64,000 nt of DNA from Spirometra erinaceieuropaei. Taxonomy: Eukaryota; Platyhelminthes; Cestoda; Diphyllobothriidea; Diphyllobothriidae. Shown here piece after piece: positions 11,224 through 22,800 of this stretch; the first letter of the stretch is position 1; each line of letters starts with the position of its first letter. Where the stretch lies: positions 24,292 through 88,291 of the forward strand of contig CACRXP010000400.1 in NCBI GenBank assembly GCA_902702965.1, in the 5' to 3' direction. Position numbers and translations under genes: made by a program. Below the pieces are notes generated by a model that ran no database searches, was not told where the DNA came from, and saw only the letters and a list, made by a program, of their open reading frames with translations.

Positions 11224-11286
11224 CGTGTCCAACCGATGTCACTGTAGGAGCTATAGTTTGACAATTTCGCATAGCATATACGCCTA

Positions 11287-11294
11287 TATTTATA
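11287..11294 (-). promoter_or_regulatory. TATA box of cysteine-rich gene 1
   Basis: The minus strand reads GGTATAAATATAGG, a clean TATA box 63 bases upstream of the start codon at 11223. A start site about 30 bases downstream would leave a short leader. The paralogue has a TATA box at nearly the same distance. Confidence 0.6.
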
Positions 11295-11299
11295 CCGTT

Positions 11300-14130
11300 T
11301 GCTGTCCACCTTGTTGCCATGTCATTGGTTACGGCAAAAAGTTGAGTGACAACTGTTTGCTTCCGCGGTCGTCTGTATGCAATTTTATGGAAGACGCTAA
11401 GTAATACAAACCAGGGAAGGATTTTGAATGACAGACACTAAGTCATGAACTCACCCTGGGCCTCATTTCGAGATCTATATGCTAAAAATTATTTTCAATA
11501 TCCCTTCGTAGCTGATGCATTTTTCATTCCGCAGGGAAAAACTCCGTCGAAGACAATGTTATAAGTTTGAATCGTGTGGCCCGTCTCCATATGTCTAGCT
11601 ATCTAAGTGGCCACAGGGTGTTTCCCATTACCTGAACTTCGAAGTTCTGTTCCCCGTGACGTGTGGCATACCGGATGGTCAGATGTTACTCATTTCAAAG
11701 CACAATTGCCTTCAGTTTGACAGATTGCACGCTCAGCAAAAACTAAACTGATGCCTTTTTATTGAAAAAAAAAGCTTCCGATTAAGAAAACACTACTCGA
11801 AAATCCTTCGAATATCCAGGAACGTTAAGTTTTTCGATATAACACTTATTTGCCCTCGACATGACCACTTGCCTTAAAAGTCCATTTGATCTTTTACATT
11901 CCCTGTTTACTGAAAACGCCGCTCTGATGGATCTGCTATAGATTTCCACAGGCCTTTTGATTTTACTGCAATCATTGCTTGTTTTGTCCTGTGGGATGAT
12001 TCTACTTAGGTTTTGTAATGCCCCTTTGCATTTCAGACTGGGCCGAACATTCGGAATATCACAGTAACATTGTGTAAACCCAATCGNNNNNNNNNNNNNN
12101 NNNNNNNNNNNNNNNNNNNNNNNNNNNNNNNNNNNNNNNNNNNNNNNNNNNNNNNNNNNNNNNNNNNNNNNNNNNNNNNNNNNNNNNNNNNNNNNNNNNN
12201 NNNNNNNNNNNNNNNNNNNNNNNNTTTACATCCTCTGACTGGACTGAACAACAAGTTATATCGTAATGCTCACTTAGCTAGGAATTCGTTCCAAAGTCTA
12301 TGATTGAATTCATGGAAAAGAAGTCTTTGAACGTCCAATGATTGCTCAGTCAAATGTTTCTTTCTATGTTGCATTGTACTCTAACTAGATACAACGTCTG
12401 AACAAGCCTGGGCAGACGCTTTTCCAAACCGTGCTCCCCATTACCTGTCGCCAGCATATGATAGTGTGCGCGTGTATAAAGTTACCCTTAAAGGGGCAAT
12501 TTGCACTTTTCCAGGTGGACTGCATGATTTTTATTGGAATACAAATCTATAAAATAATTCTGACTAACGACACTAATGAAATTACCACATGACGTCAGTC
12601 GTCATCGAAATTGCGACCGAATCGTTTAGTGGCCCTTTACCGTGCGGACTGTTGTTTCAAAAATGGATGACTGCTGACTCGAGGACAATGGTTTGTCATT
12701 TAGCGCAGAGGAAGCGGTGTCCGGCCAGTCGACAGCGAAGTTTATTATTCTAATGTCTGGCAGGCGGGGCCTCGGACAATTTCTGGCTGATCCGGGTTCT
12801 GAAGTCATATGCGATGACACACGTTATTTTTGACGCTAAGTGACATGAATGGAATAGCAATAGGTTCAACGGTTTCAGGACTCATAGCCAAGGAACTCCT
12901 AAGCTGTTAAAGCCGTTAATCTTCAGACACGACAGACCGAAGTCCTAGGGTACGTATGTGGAAGATACATTTGTCGATATCAGACATTTCCGTGTGTTAA
13001 CGCTCAATGCACGTTTCAATAGCGACTCTAAATTCACCTTTTCACTGTGAAATTGGCCTAAAAAACCAGCCGGCCTTCCCCGACTTCCCACTCTGCGCCA
13101 AAGTTCGTGGCGGCGTAAAGGCCGAAGCGTTCAGCAAGGCGAAAGCGACCGAGGTTGTACCAAACTTCAATAGCAACCGCTTAACCAGCAATAAACCTAG
13201 TCACCTAACAGTGCTATATCGGCATGTTGAGGCGCATCACGGTAAACTGGATAATACGTTTGCCGAATTTTGAAATCATCCGTGTGTATCCGCAGAAAAG
13301 CACTTATCAATGCAATTTCGTCAATCGGTACGTACAGAGACGAGATCGCGCCGACAATTTGAAGGGTCAATATCACTGTTCAGGGTATGCAGCACTTTTT
13401 GATTTCAGTTCAGACTAATGATTTGACCCCATATGGGTTGAACATGAGCAGAGCAATGTGTGAGGAAGCCTGCCCATCATCGCAGGAAAATGAATCTATA
13501 GCAGTAAGGCTATCAGATTAGATACAGTTTGATTTCCGCCAAGAAGGTAGAAAAATAGTCCAATTTCCAGATTTAAGGAATTGAACAAACGATGTAGCAG
13601 CGGGTGTTCAAACACGGAGGAGGACTTCCTGCCTAAAAACTGAAATTCTTTGCATGACTGGACATGGCATTTTATTTGAATCTTTTCGAACATTTGCGCT
13701 TTCCATCAAATGGGCACATTTTCGACAAAATGTCAATCAGAATGCTTGCCTAGAACTCAGGGCGTAAATTTTTGCTGATGAAGTTTTTACTTTGAAGGAC
13801 AGGCGTCCTAAAAGTTGTATCGCCTAGTTTTTACAAACCCACTGATTTCCACCGGAAAATAGACATAAAGGGAATGCAAATGCGTGAGCACTGTCCATTC
13901 CACTTCCGCTTCTGTTGGCAATAATATTTCTCTACTACTGATATATTTGGTCTGCCTCAACTAGCAAAAATAATGTGCGCTGAAACTACCATTATGCTCT
14001 GCTTCTGAACATCCCTATTTAGGGCAATTTTCAAATTACCTGTTTCGCCTGCTAATCGGATTAACCGCTCGTCAAATTATACTCGGAATACCAACCACAA
14101 GTTTAATCGTTCTTTGCGTCGCTCAACGTG
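11300..14130. other. No gene seen; contains N gap 12087-12224
   Basis: Only short scattered frames occur, with no recognisable domain, repeat family or paired splice signals. The 138-base N run interrupts it. The flanks of that gap do not overlap each other, unlike the other two gaps. Confidence 0.4.
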
Positions 14131-14132
14131 CA

Positions 14133-14345
14133 ATAGTAAAGTCAGACTTTCCCCTTAAATTAAACTAGCGAAGTCGACCAAGGCAATGAGAGAATGAACA
14201 GAAAATAACTGAGATCTAAGATTAAGGGCACTTTGCATATGTACAAGACCTCTTTTTATTTTCGTCGGATGCAGAAGGTCATTGTGCGTTTACAATGTAG
14301 GATTATGAGGTTTATTACAGAAAAAAACCGAGTCAGCGATGGAAG
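14133..14345 (+). repeat. Dispersed repeat, copy 1 (pair with 18030-18245)
   Basis: The sequence from CAATAGTAAAGTCAGACTTT to GCGATGGAAGT recurs in the same orientation at 18030-18245 with few differences. No coding content is visible. The second copy abuts the fold-back element at 18.27 kb, so the pair may mark the edge of a larger element. Confidence 0.7.
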
Positions 14346-14884
14346 TACGGCATCAACGGACCCCATGCATTCATTTACAAACTTCAGGACTTAAAACCGC
14401 AGTCATCATAATGTCGGTGCATTAGCATGGACCATTGGGCAAGCAAAAACTATGAGAAACAAGATGCAGCCGCAAATGTTTTAAGTGCTAGCCAGTTGGC
14501 AAATACACATTTGTACATCATTTGCATCTAGTTGAGTAGCATGCCAAAACAAAAGTGCATTGCACACACAGCTTTTTCGCCTAAAGACTTAAATGGCTGT
14601 ATCGATAGAGCTGACGTTTTTTACAGGACGCCTTTCGCTTCAAAAGACAGTTTAAATGTCAGCAGATACAATTAGAAAACCTAACTGCAACAATTCTGGT
14701 ACATAACGCGTGCGTCCTATGGAAAAATTCGACTTCCACGATGAAAAAGTGCGTCATCTACAATATCATGTGTACCAGGTACGACTATATGTACTGTGGT
14801 CAAACTGTTAAATCTGCCTCAGCCAGCATGCACGAATGTTAGCATGCACTAGCGAGACGATATGGTTTATCGACGAATGTTAAC

Positions 14885-15932
14885 GTGATGTTCATTGAGC
14901 TGCGCCCGGAGGGCTTGGTAGGCTGCCGGAAGGGCAGCACAACGGCTCATTTTGGTAGTATCAGTCTGTCAAACATCAATTGCTTCCCTAGCTGTACGCT
15001 CATTGTCCCGACTCGTTGCGTCATAAACAGAGCTGTGCGCGAACGTATTACAGTAGAGCAGAAACACACTGCAGATATTCGAATGACAGAAAGCTAGGAC
15101 TCCGCTACACTCAGCGTCTTTTCATGGTCAACAGATACACCGTAACTGAATCGAGCGCATGAGACAGTAAAACTCAGACCAAAATTGGGTGATAAAACAG
15201 CCAAAATTTTGTCGTTCCCTGCCATACATCGACCGCGTCTATGAGGCAGTTTTTTGCATCCTACGACACTTCGAGATCAGAATCGCTCATGAAACAAACT
15301 CATCCATTCGACATTTATACATGCGACTGAAGGCCCCTCTGCCACAAGGCAAGACGACAAATGTCATCCATCGGTCCGATGTTACTCTTCTAAAGCTAAC
15401 TAAGCCGAGAGATGAGCAAACGGCTAGGAACCCGTGTTAAGGAACACATGCGGGCAGTGAGCAGAATGAACCAACTGCCTCTGGCAGCGGAACGCTGCGC
15501 AGAATCTGGACAAACAATTGTCTTCCAGCACGCCAAAATTCTGCAAATGCATGAAACTCTTGTCTTTATATTTTGTCTCAATTGTGCAGAGAAGGTCCTT
15601 CATTTAATTGACCTCTGTTGAAGACGACTGGTTAAGCATAAGCCGCACGAAGTCAAGCATGCCACAATCTGGAGTTAAAAATGTACAGGTGACAGGAAAA
15701 ATGCTCGTATAAACAGATGCCACCAGAAACTCTCAGTCAGGTTGAACAAAGTTCATTTTGTACGGAAAATGTAACGGTCGTAAGAACCATGCTTGTCCAA
15801 GTCTCGGTTGGCCCGAAACAGCCCTACAAGTGAGTGTCGGGAGAACCTTTCACCCGCGCTGATCTTGTCGATCGGAACTCAGCCGGCAGATGCACCAAGG
15901 GAGAACAGTCAGTCATTGACAATGATGTCACG
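14885..15932 (+). pseudogene. PLE-derived repeat B, copy 2, interrupted by a MITE
   Basis: It matches 4.60-5.65 kb closely throughout, including the inverted C-terminal tail at its left end. This copy keeps EIRIAHETNSSIRHLYMRLK, APLPQGKTTNVIHR and, after a frameshift, SKRLGTRVKEHMRAVSRMNQ and AESGQTIVFQHAKILQ. These are the PLE linker and the Arg-helix part of the GIY-YIG endonuclease. The match to copy 1 breaks at about 15932, exactly where the MITE begins, and the continuation in copy 1 (GGTTGAG) reappears as GGTTAAG after the MITE. Confidence 0.65.
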
Positions 15933-15935
15933 GGT

Positions 15936-16222
15936 ATATATCAATCAGGAATGGGCGCACACCGATTTAATGTCATGTTTGTGGTTCAGGTCCCAACTGC
16001 TGGTGGTCAGGGTTATGATTAGCTGAATGAAGGCAGAATAAGCCCGAAACAGTGCTGTATCAATCTACCCGCATTCTCTGTCGTCCCTCCTCGCTGCTAT
16101 TATGACTTGGCCGACTTCGGCCTGGTAATTGGTTGCCTGTTCGTGACCTTTGCCACACATACGGAGCTTGTTTGCTTTGTGAAGCCAATGGATCGGTGTG
16201 CGCCCATTCCTGATTGATATAT
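15936..16222. mobile_element. MITE with perfect 31-bp terminal inverted repeats
   Basis: Bases 15936-15966 and 16192-16222 are exact reverse complements over 31 bases (beginning ATATATCAATCAGGAATGGG). The 287-bp element has no coding capacity and is followed by a short AT run. It splits repeat B, so it inserted after that repeat was formed. A truncated relative is at 3251-3386. The autonomous partner is not identified. Confidence 0.8.
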
Positions 16223-16714
16223 GTATATATATATATGGTTAAGTCTTCATACCGCACTCCCGACGCGGGTATTAATGCTATGCCTAAACTCGTATTTTGC
16301 TATGTTTCCGCTGCACCATGACGCAGTGACAAGCGATTTGTCCCCAAAATGTGTTATGCCTCGAAAGTTTTTTTTGTGCTTTTCTTTGTTATTTTATAAG
16401 TCATTTGCCTAAGTGCACGATAATATGCTCTAGGTGCTGGCTTATTCAATATTTTTCGAAATCTGAAATGAGCTTGTAGTTCGAATATATTTTAGAATGT
16501 TGTCTTACTACTGCGAAATTTGGAAAAATGGCCAGATCATAATGTTTCAGATGACTCGCGATCAACGGATGCAGATATGATTCGCTTCATCTTGCGTTAC
16601 TTTGGGAGGATAAGGAGTATTCCGTGTTTACTTGATATTCAGTGCAAAACATAATTCGGCCAGAAGGTGATTCTCAAACGCCGTGCCTCGATCCGAATGA
16701 ATTATCGTGGGCTC

Positions 16715-17500
16715 CCCGTAGAGCCTTTGCTATGCAGATGATACCTTTGCTGTAATAAACAACTGTGAAGATAAACGGCTGCATAAGAGGCTGAATGGTG
16801 CCTTCTCAGCCATACATGTTACTCGTGAGAAGGCAATAGGGATAGCCTGCCGTTTCTTGACTTGAGAATGCAAAGGCTGATCGATGGTATTCTCGCGTTG
16901 AGCGTCCATGGGAAGGGATCCAATTCTGAAATTATCCACAATTATGGAAGCTACCACCCCGCTACTCACAAAATAAGCTGCGTCCGAACTCTGTTTCACC
17001 GGGGCTGTCATTATTCCAACAGCGACGATCTCCTTAAGAAACAGCTCGCCTACCTGTATGGGTTGTTTCGATCTAACGGATATATGACAAGTTTTGTAAA
17101 GAAATTTCTCAGACACCAGGCACAACTGCAAGGTCCCACCTTCAACGGGGAAATTGTGTCCCGACAATTCTATGCCCTGACTTATATGAAAGTGACGTGT
17201 ATAATCATCTCTCGGCAGTTAAATTGCTCTGGAATTCACGTCGCCCACAAACCCTCATCCTCATTACACGCAGAACTATCTCGTATCAAGGACTTCCTCC
17301 CAAAATAGCAACAAAAACGTAATTTGTCGCCTTCCGTGCGCAAATTGCTCGCGCCTGTATGTCTGTCATACATGTCGAAGCCTGGGCACCCGTATTAATG
17401 AACACAAACTAGCTGTCCGTCGGCTGGACCCCCTGTCCCTCGACTTTGCTCAAGCACTCAAATGCTATCACTAATTCAAATAGAATGGCACTAAAGTCGT
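16715..17500 (+). pseudogene. Penelope-like element, RT catalytic box to endonuclease, decayed
   Basis: The plus strand reads CYADDTFAVINN at about 16730, the RT catalytic box (YxDDT in PLEs). It continues with HVTREKAIGIACRFL and a stop. It then gives the frame 16862-17308 with the connector ISCVRTLFHR...LLKKQLAYLYGLFRSNGY and the linker GIHVAHKPSSSLHAELSRIKD. The endonuclease core follows in another frame (RLPCANCSRLYVCHTCRSLGTRINEHKLAVRRLDPLS). It is the same family as the minus-strand copy at 51.3-52.6 kb (GIHVGHKPASSLRAALSRVKD, LGTRINEHKL). Stops and frameshifts make it inactive. Confidence 0.75.
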
Positions 17501-18029
17501 CGTCATTGCCAACATAAAAGGGGCAAGAGCATTTCTCTAATGCTGGTAATATCAATCGCCATGTTGACACGGATGCCCAGTACGAGGGCTAACGGTCACG
17601 ACGAAATGCATTTTGCTTTAATACCATATCAACGGCCGGTATTCCAGCCACTCGAAGTGTACTTGATCTATCAACCACCCTTATACTCCAGCATAGGGAT
17701 GCGTAATTATTCCGCCTCCCCCCTCGCTCAGAGACCCAAAATGACTCTTTGACCATCCCTCTCATAGGTCAATAATATGTCTGACATGTGGCCCTCACCA
17801 GTCCAGGGTAATAAACTAACTTTATCTCTTGTTTTCTTTTCGTCTAAGAACGATTTGGTGTCAGAAGCTCGAAATCCACGACTATAGCTCGATTTTTTCC
17901 GAAGAACCTATTGTTTTGGTAAATATATCGACTCGGAATGCATATTGGCTCTGGTCTACATTATACATGTATATCTAAATAAGGCTTTTTATCGCAATGC
18001 GTAAAGAAGTAGTTCGCCAATGTTTCCGC

Positions 18030-18245
18030 AATAGTAAAGTCAGACTTTCCCGTTAAATTAAACTAGCGAAGTCGACCAAGCCAATGAGAAAATGAACAGA
18101 AAATAACTGAGATCTAAGAATAAGTGCACTTTGTATATGGACTACACCTCTATTTATTTTCGTCGGCTGCAGAAGGTCATTGTGCGTATACAATGGAGAA
18201 GTATGAGGTTTTTTACAGAAACAACCGAGTCGGCGATGGAAGTTC
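18030..18245 (+). repeat. Dispersed repeat, copy 2 (pair with 14133-14345)
   Basis: A direct copy of 14133-14345 with a handful of substitutions. It ends immediately before the left arm of the fold-back element. Confidence 0.7.
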
Positions 18246-18266
18246 GTTTGTTAAAAAAAAATTTGC

Positions 18267-19070
18267 ACGTTCACCAGGTGGATGAACGCATGAACTGCCA
18301 ACCGAAATTCCGAAATGCATTTTCGTATCGAAAAGATTAATAAAGTAGTTTGTAAAACAAGTCGGTCTGCAATTTAATTTTATAATATTTCAGTTACGTC
18401 AGGATGCCTGCATTATAATGAACTTCCTTCCGCCTGCATTCGAAAAGAAGACCCTATAAAAAACGACTACTTACTTAATATGAATGTTTCTCATCTATTT
18501 TGAAGGCCGCCAATGTTAAATTATATTCCTTGGAAATAATGCACAAAAATATTCATTCTTTTGCTTCCTTGGCAGAAAATTACGTCTTCGTCTTTTCTTG
18601 TACTGGAAGAAGGGATATAATCCCGTTTTGATAAAGTTTGTAATTGTAGCACTTTTACATACCGTGAAATGACTGATCGTAAATTGTCACATCCCCGCAT
18701 TTAACAATGTGGCTTGTAAAGTAAGCAATATGGATCAAATCCACAGATAAATTTAATGAATTTCTTATGGGCCCCATTTAATACCCTAGAGAAATGTGCT
18801 ATTTTCCGTAGGCGGCAAATATACTGTAATTAAAAATCTGGGGCCTCCAAAATCAGTGAGAAAAATGCATGCTATGTGTGTAGTCGTTATTTGCAGATTT
18901 TTGTTTGTCATTAGAATTCAGGCATCCTGACGTAACTGTAGTATTATAGAATTATGTAGAAGTCTGACGAGTTTTACAACCCTACTTTATTAATTTTTTT
19001 TTCGGAACGAAGACGCATTTCGGAAGTTAGATTGGCAGTTCGTGAGTTCGCTCACCTTTTGAATGTATAA
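18267..19070. mobile_element. Fold-back element with long imperfect inverted arms
   Basis: The left arm (about 18267-18412) and the reverse complement of 18905-19070 share, in order, GAACTGCCAA, TTCCGAAATGC, ATTAATAAAGTAG, TTGTAAAAC and GTTACGTCAGGATGCCTG. The arms are about 150 bases and flank about 490 bases of AT-rich DNA with no gene. Inner sequence 18697-18830 recurs at 28.48-28.62 kb, and the right-arm motif (GGAACGAA..CATTTCGG) recurs at 28.99-29.02 kb. This is therefore a repeat family. Confidence 0.65.
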
Positions 19071-19399
19071 ATTTATTCCAACAAACGACGTAAATTTTAT
19101 AAAGTAAAGAAAAGTTCATGTGTTAATTTACCTACTGTACTGCAGGTGTCCTGCCATACAATATTATCCGAATTGTGAAATGTGCCTTTTGCCCGAAACT
19201 ATTTTACCATGTTGCCTTAATTCTAAGGTATTTGGTTAAATGCCCAGATTCTAATGATGTGTACCAATACGCCCCTTGATGTACGCAGAGAACGTTAAAC
19301 GTGCGTCATATTTGCATTTCTTTCAATGTCAGCTCTCTTTCTGATAATGCTGACGACGCTTACAAAAGCCGAGACCCTGAATCGCAACAATCTTTTGTC

Positions 19400-19880
19400 T
19401 GTGTTTTAGTTTCAATGGTTTTTGAGCACGGTCTTCATTAAAAGGACCTCCATTGTAAAGAACTGATTGAAGGTAATCATCACAAAGTCAATCATGTCAG
19501 TCTCTAGAGTTAATAATGTGAAGGTCGCAAGAAAAGTACCCGTACAATAAGATGCCGCTGGAATCCCTAAGTCGGGTTGAATATATTGCAATCCGTATGC
19601 CCGATGTTCATGACGCAAAACGCATGTCTGCCTAGGACTCAGTGGGCAATAAATTTTCCTACAAGTGGATGATGCCAGAGCCTCTCGGCCGCGTTAAACA
19701 AGCCTCAATTTGAACGCCCGGAAATAATGACACGTTCGATTGGAAAATAGTTTTTCCCGCTGTTCGATTTATGCGCCAAATGAGAAAAGAACTTTTGGGC
19801 AATGACTTCACTGGCTAACACGACGTTGACTGTTTTATCAAACTGCCTACTCACTGCAAACCTACACAGGCCATAATTTT
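19400..19880 (+). repeat. Repeat B 3' tail, diverged copy
   Basis: It has the same order of blocks as 5280-5650 (TCTTCATTAAAAGGACCTCC, CACAAAGTCAATCATG, GATGCCGCTGGAATC, TACAAGTGGATG, AATGACTTCACTGGCTAACA). No coding part is attached. It is the fourth copy of this tail in the window. Confidence 0.5.
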
Positions 19881-19889
19881 AGTTCAAAC

Positions 19890-22800
19890 ACAATACGATA
19901 CCGTTGATATTAATGCCTAACTACCCCCTTTTCAGACAATTGTGGCATCGTCTTTGCTTAGGGCTGTTCCTCTCACTGCTGTTTGACAAACCGGTTATGA
20001 ATTACAAGGAACTATATTCGCTTGAAGGTATATGAGACCTAGAAAATTAGGTACGTATTTTGTGAATTGTCTGTTCTAGATCGCCAATGGTTCTAGACGT
20101 CTTTCAATCAAAACGGCACGCAACGAACGCCCGTCAGTCAATCTGGAAGCCAAAAATCTAGTAAAGGCCTTTGTCTGGGTAAACGCACTGATTGACAAAA
20201 GGCAGTCGTGTAGTCNATTGCAAGGTATGAAAAGCGCGCAGAATGCCGTTAAGTTATGTGCAGATTGCATGCCGTATCTCATGAAACCTGACAAGTGAGA
20301 AACTTATAGGAAATGTTTGGGCGTTTTAACCGTTGCGCATTCTGCTTGCTCGTCTGACCTCTTCAGGACTGTGGCCTTCAGTCGTACAAAAAATAGATTT
20401 TACGTTACAATACACTGTAATATGACATAATATTTTGTTAAGCAAAATGCTCCTATATTTACGCCAAAATAGACGTTAGGATATATTCACGCTAGTACTA
20501 TCCTAGATTGAGATTAGGCATCTCATCATATTCTCCTTTGATGGCAGAATGAAATCTGTTCCAGAATTCCCTAAACAGACCTTGCTGCACTTGAAAGTTA
20601 TTTTTCTATCCACGCAAACCGTAGAAATTAGCTTACAAACTCACAAAATGTTTAAAAGAATTGCACGGATTATCGATTTTGATATGCTGCTTAAGCAGGT
20701 CCATGTGACTGTGTGCTCACAATTGCACGAATAACTCCCACAAGCTTGACCAAACCAGCTAGTAAACGTTAATACAGTCAAAGGTTGCTTATGACGAGAA
20801 GGCGGCGGCGCCATTCTGTCATCGTGCAAATCAAGAAACGGAATAAATGCTAAAAAGTTTGACGCTAGTTTTGACGAGCCATCTTGCGTGTCAAAGACAT
20901 ATCGGAAGCCGCCAGACACCTTTCCACACCGCAATGGGTTGCACAGAGACGGCAATCAATCACCATAAAATGAGGCCAGAAATGTGACTGACACGATTGA
21001 AAACACCCCTCGCATTTGTGATTCCCTCGACGAACTGTGTGAATATGAAACAGTCACTACCCCAGAGAATGTAAATATTCCATTATTGGTAGCCACTCAT
21101 CATGACCGTAACCGGCATTCCGCGCACTCTACAGACATGCGTTTCCCCAAAATCCTGTTGCTGCATGACACAACTGCGGGTATTAATCTTAGTCGTACAT
21201 ACTCGGCGTACTTTCGCGCTTTTAATGCAGACAGTTAAGAGGCTACTTATTTGATATAGGTAGCTTAGCAAGATTTAGTGACAATCTCTGACTGGAATCG
21301 TCGTTGGCAGTGCCTCCTTCTTTTCCTGCATTAGGGCATCCAAGTTGCTTTCAGTCATGTCTGTATACGTGTAATATAACGTCCTCTATGCGAATTATAG
21401 TCCAAAATCGATTTCATTTTCAACATGACTGCATGATATTTCATATTCAAGAAAGCAGATACTAATTAATATCCCAAACACGTGTTTAGCCAATACCCTG
21501 CCTTTGCATGACACATCTGCGAAGACCCAGCCTATCTGTTGGTCCCTCACCACCCTCTCATGTGCTTCTCTGTGGCTGATATAATTTGAACTTTCACACT
21601 TTTTAATGTTCTTAGAAAATAACCGCTACAATGGCAAAAGCAGTTTATTCAGGCCTTGTAGACTCGGACTGAAATTTTGTACACATATTTGGGCCTAAGT
21701 CCATCAGCTGTTGCAAGGTAACTGCGTAAAATTTAAATGGATCAATTTTTACTAGCATTGAAGGGCTTAGTAACCGCAACTTTACATTGCGCTATATGTC
21801 GTCATATGAATATCGCAGCACGCCTTCATGCAAATGGCGAATTTACTCCTAAATGGCTCAACGGACCTTATATAATTTGAGTATAATAGTACTGACCGAG
21901 TAACTGTTAATAGCTTGTCTCGGATGAGCCGTTCCTCTGGCCTTTCTGCAACAGCAAAATTCATGTGGAAATTGCGAATGTTACAGGGCAAACATCTGCG
22001 TTATTTATTCCTTCTTTGATATTATGATAAAAGAACTGCATAGGTCAACATGTTAACTTTTTTAAGGAAGTGATGGTCAAGACTTTCTATAGGGGTTTAC
22101 ATCTAGGCCTATAAAAAATGAATTGCGCTGAGTGAACGTCGATATTTTATGAAGACAGAAGGTGATTTGGTTATTATTTTGCATTTATTTAAATCCATTT
22201 GTAAATCAGTCTGAATTGGATGTCTAATGCGGTCTATGTCGCAAACATGAAACGGCTTTAAGGTTCTGCGTCCACAATCTTCCGTGGTTACTTTAAAATA
22301 GTATGAAATAAAGTATAAGTGAAAATTGGTTTTGTCCGCGACACGATAGTCAAGTCTAACTACCCAGTATTCCAGGACTGCTTGACTTAACTTTCTGACT
22401 TCCGCCAAGGTTTTCCATTAAATAGAGCACCTATCCCATTTTGACGTGGATGAAAATAATTTTGGCGTCATTGACCGCCTTCGTTCTTGTTTAAGCAGAA
22501 TAAAATAGACATTGCCTGTCTTAGTCATGAAATTTTCGCAGAAATTTAGATTAATTAGACAGACACAGAGTTACTACTGGCATCCGGTGGAATTCCCATG
22601 TATTATTAGCTAACACCGTATTATATTGGATTGATGTTTACGAAATAAAACATTGTTTCAATTCTAGGCTGTACAGAGGGTTTTTGATAGTCGTCACAGC
22701 CCTATCATGGGAGCGTCTCAAAAAAATTGACGGGTCTTCGAACATTTTCTACGGCTGCGGCGGTTTGGATAATGAATTGTCCACCTATAAACACTGACAG

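Noticed and set aside
16730..17167. Minus-strand 145-codon frame
   Set aside because: Antisense shadow of the plus-strand PLE RT fragment with the YADD box.
20641..20955. Minus-strand 104-codon frame rich in Cys and Phe
   Set aside because: Its Cys spacing does not fit the module family, and it has no convincing flanking splice sites.
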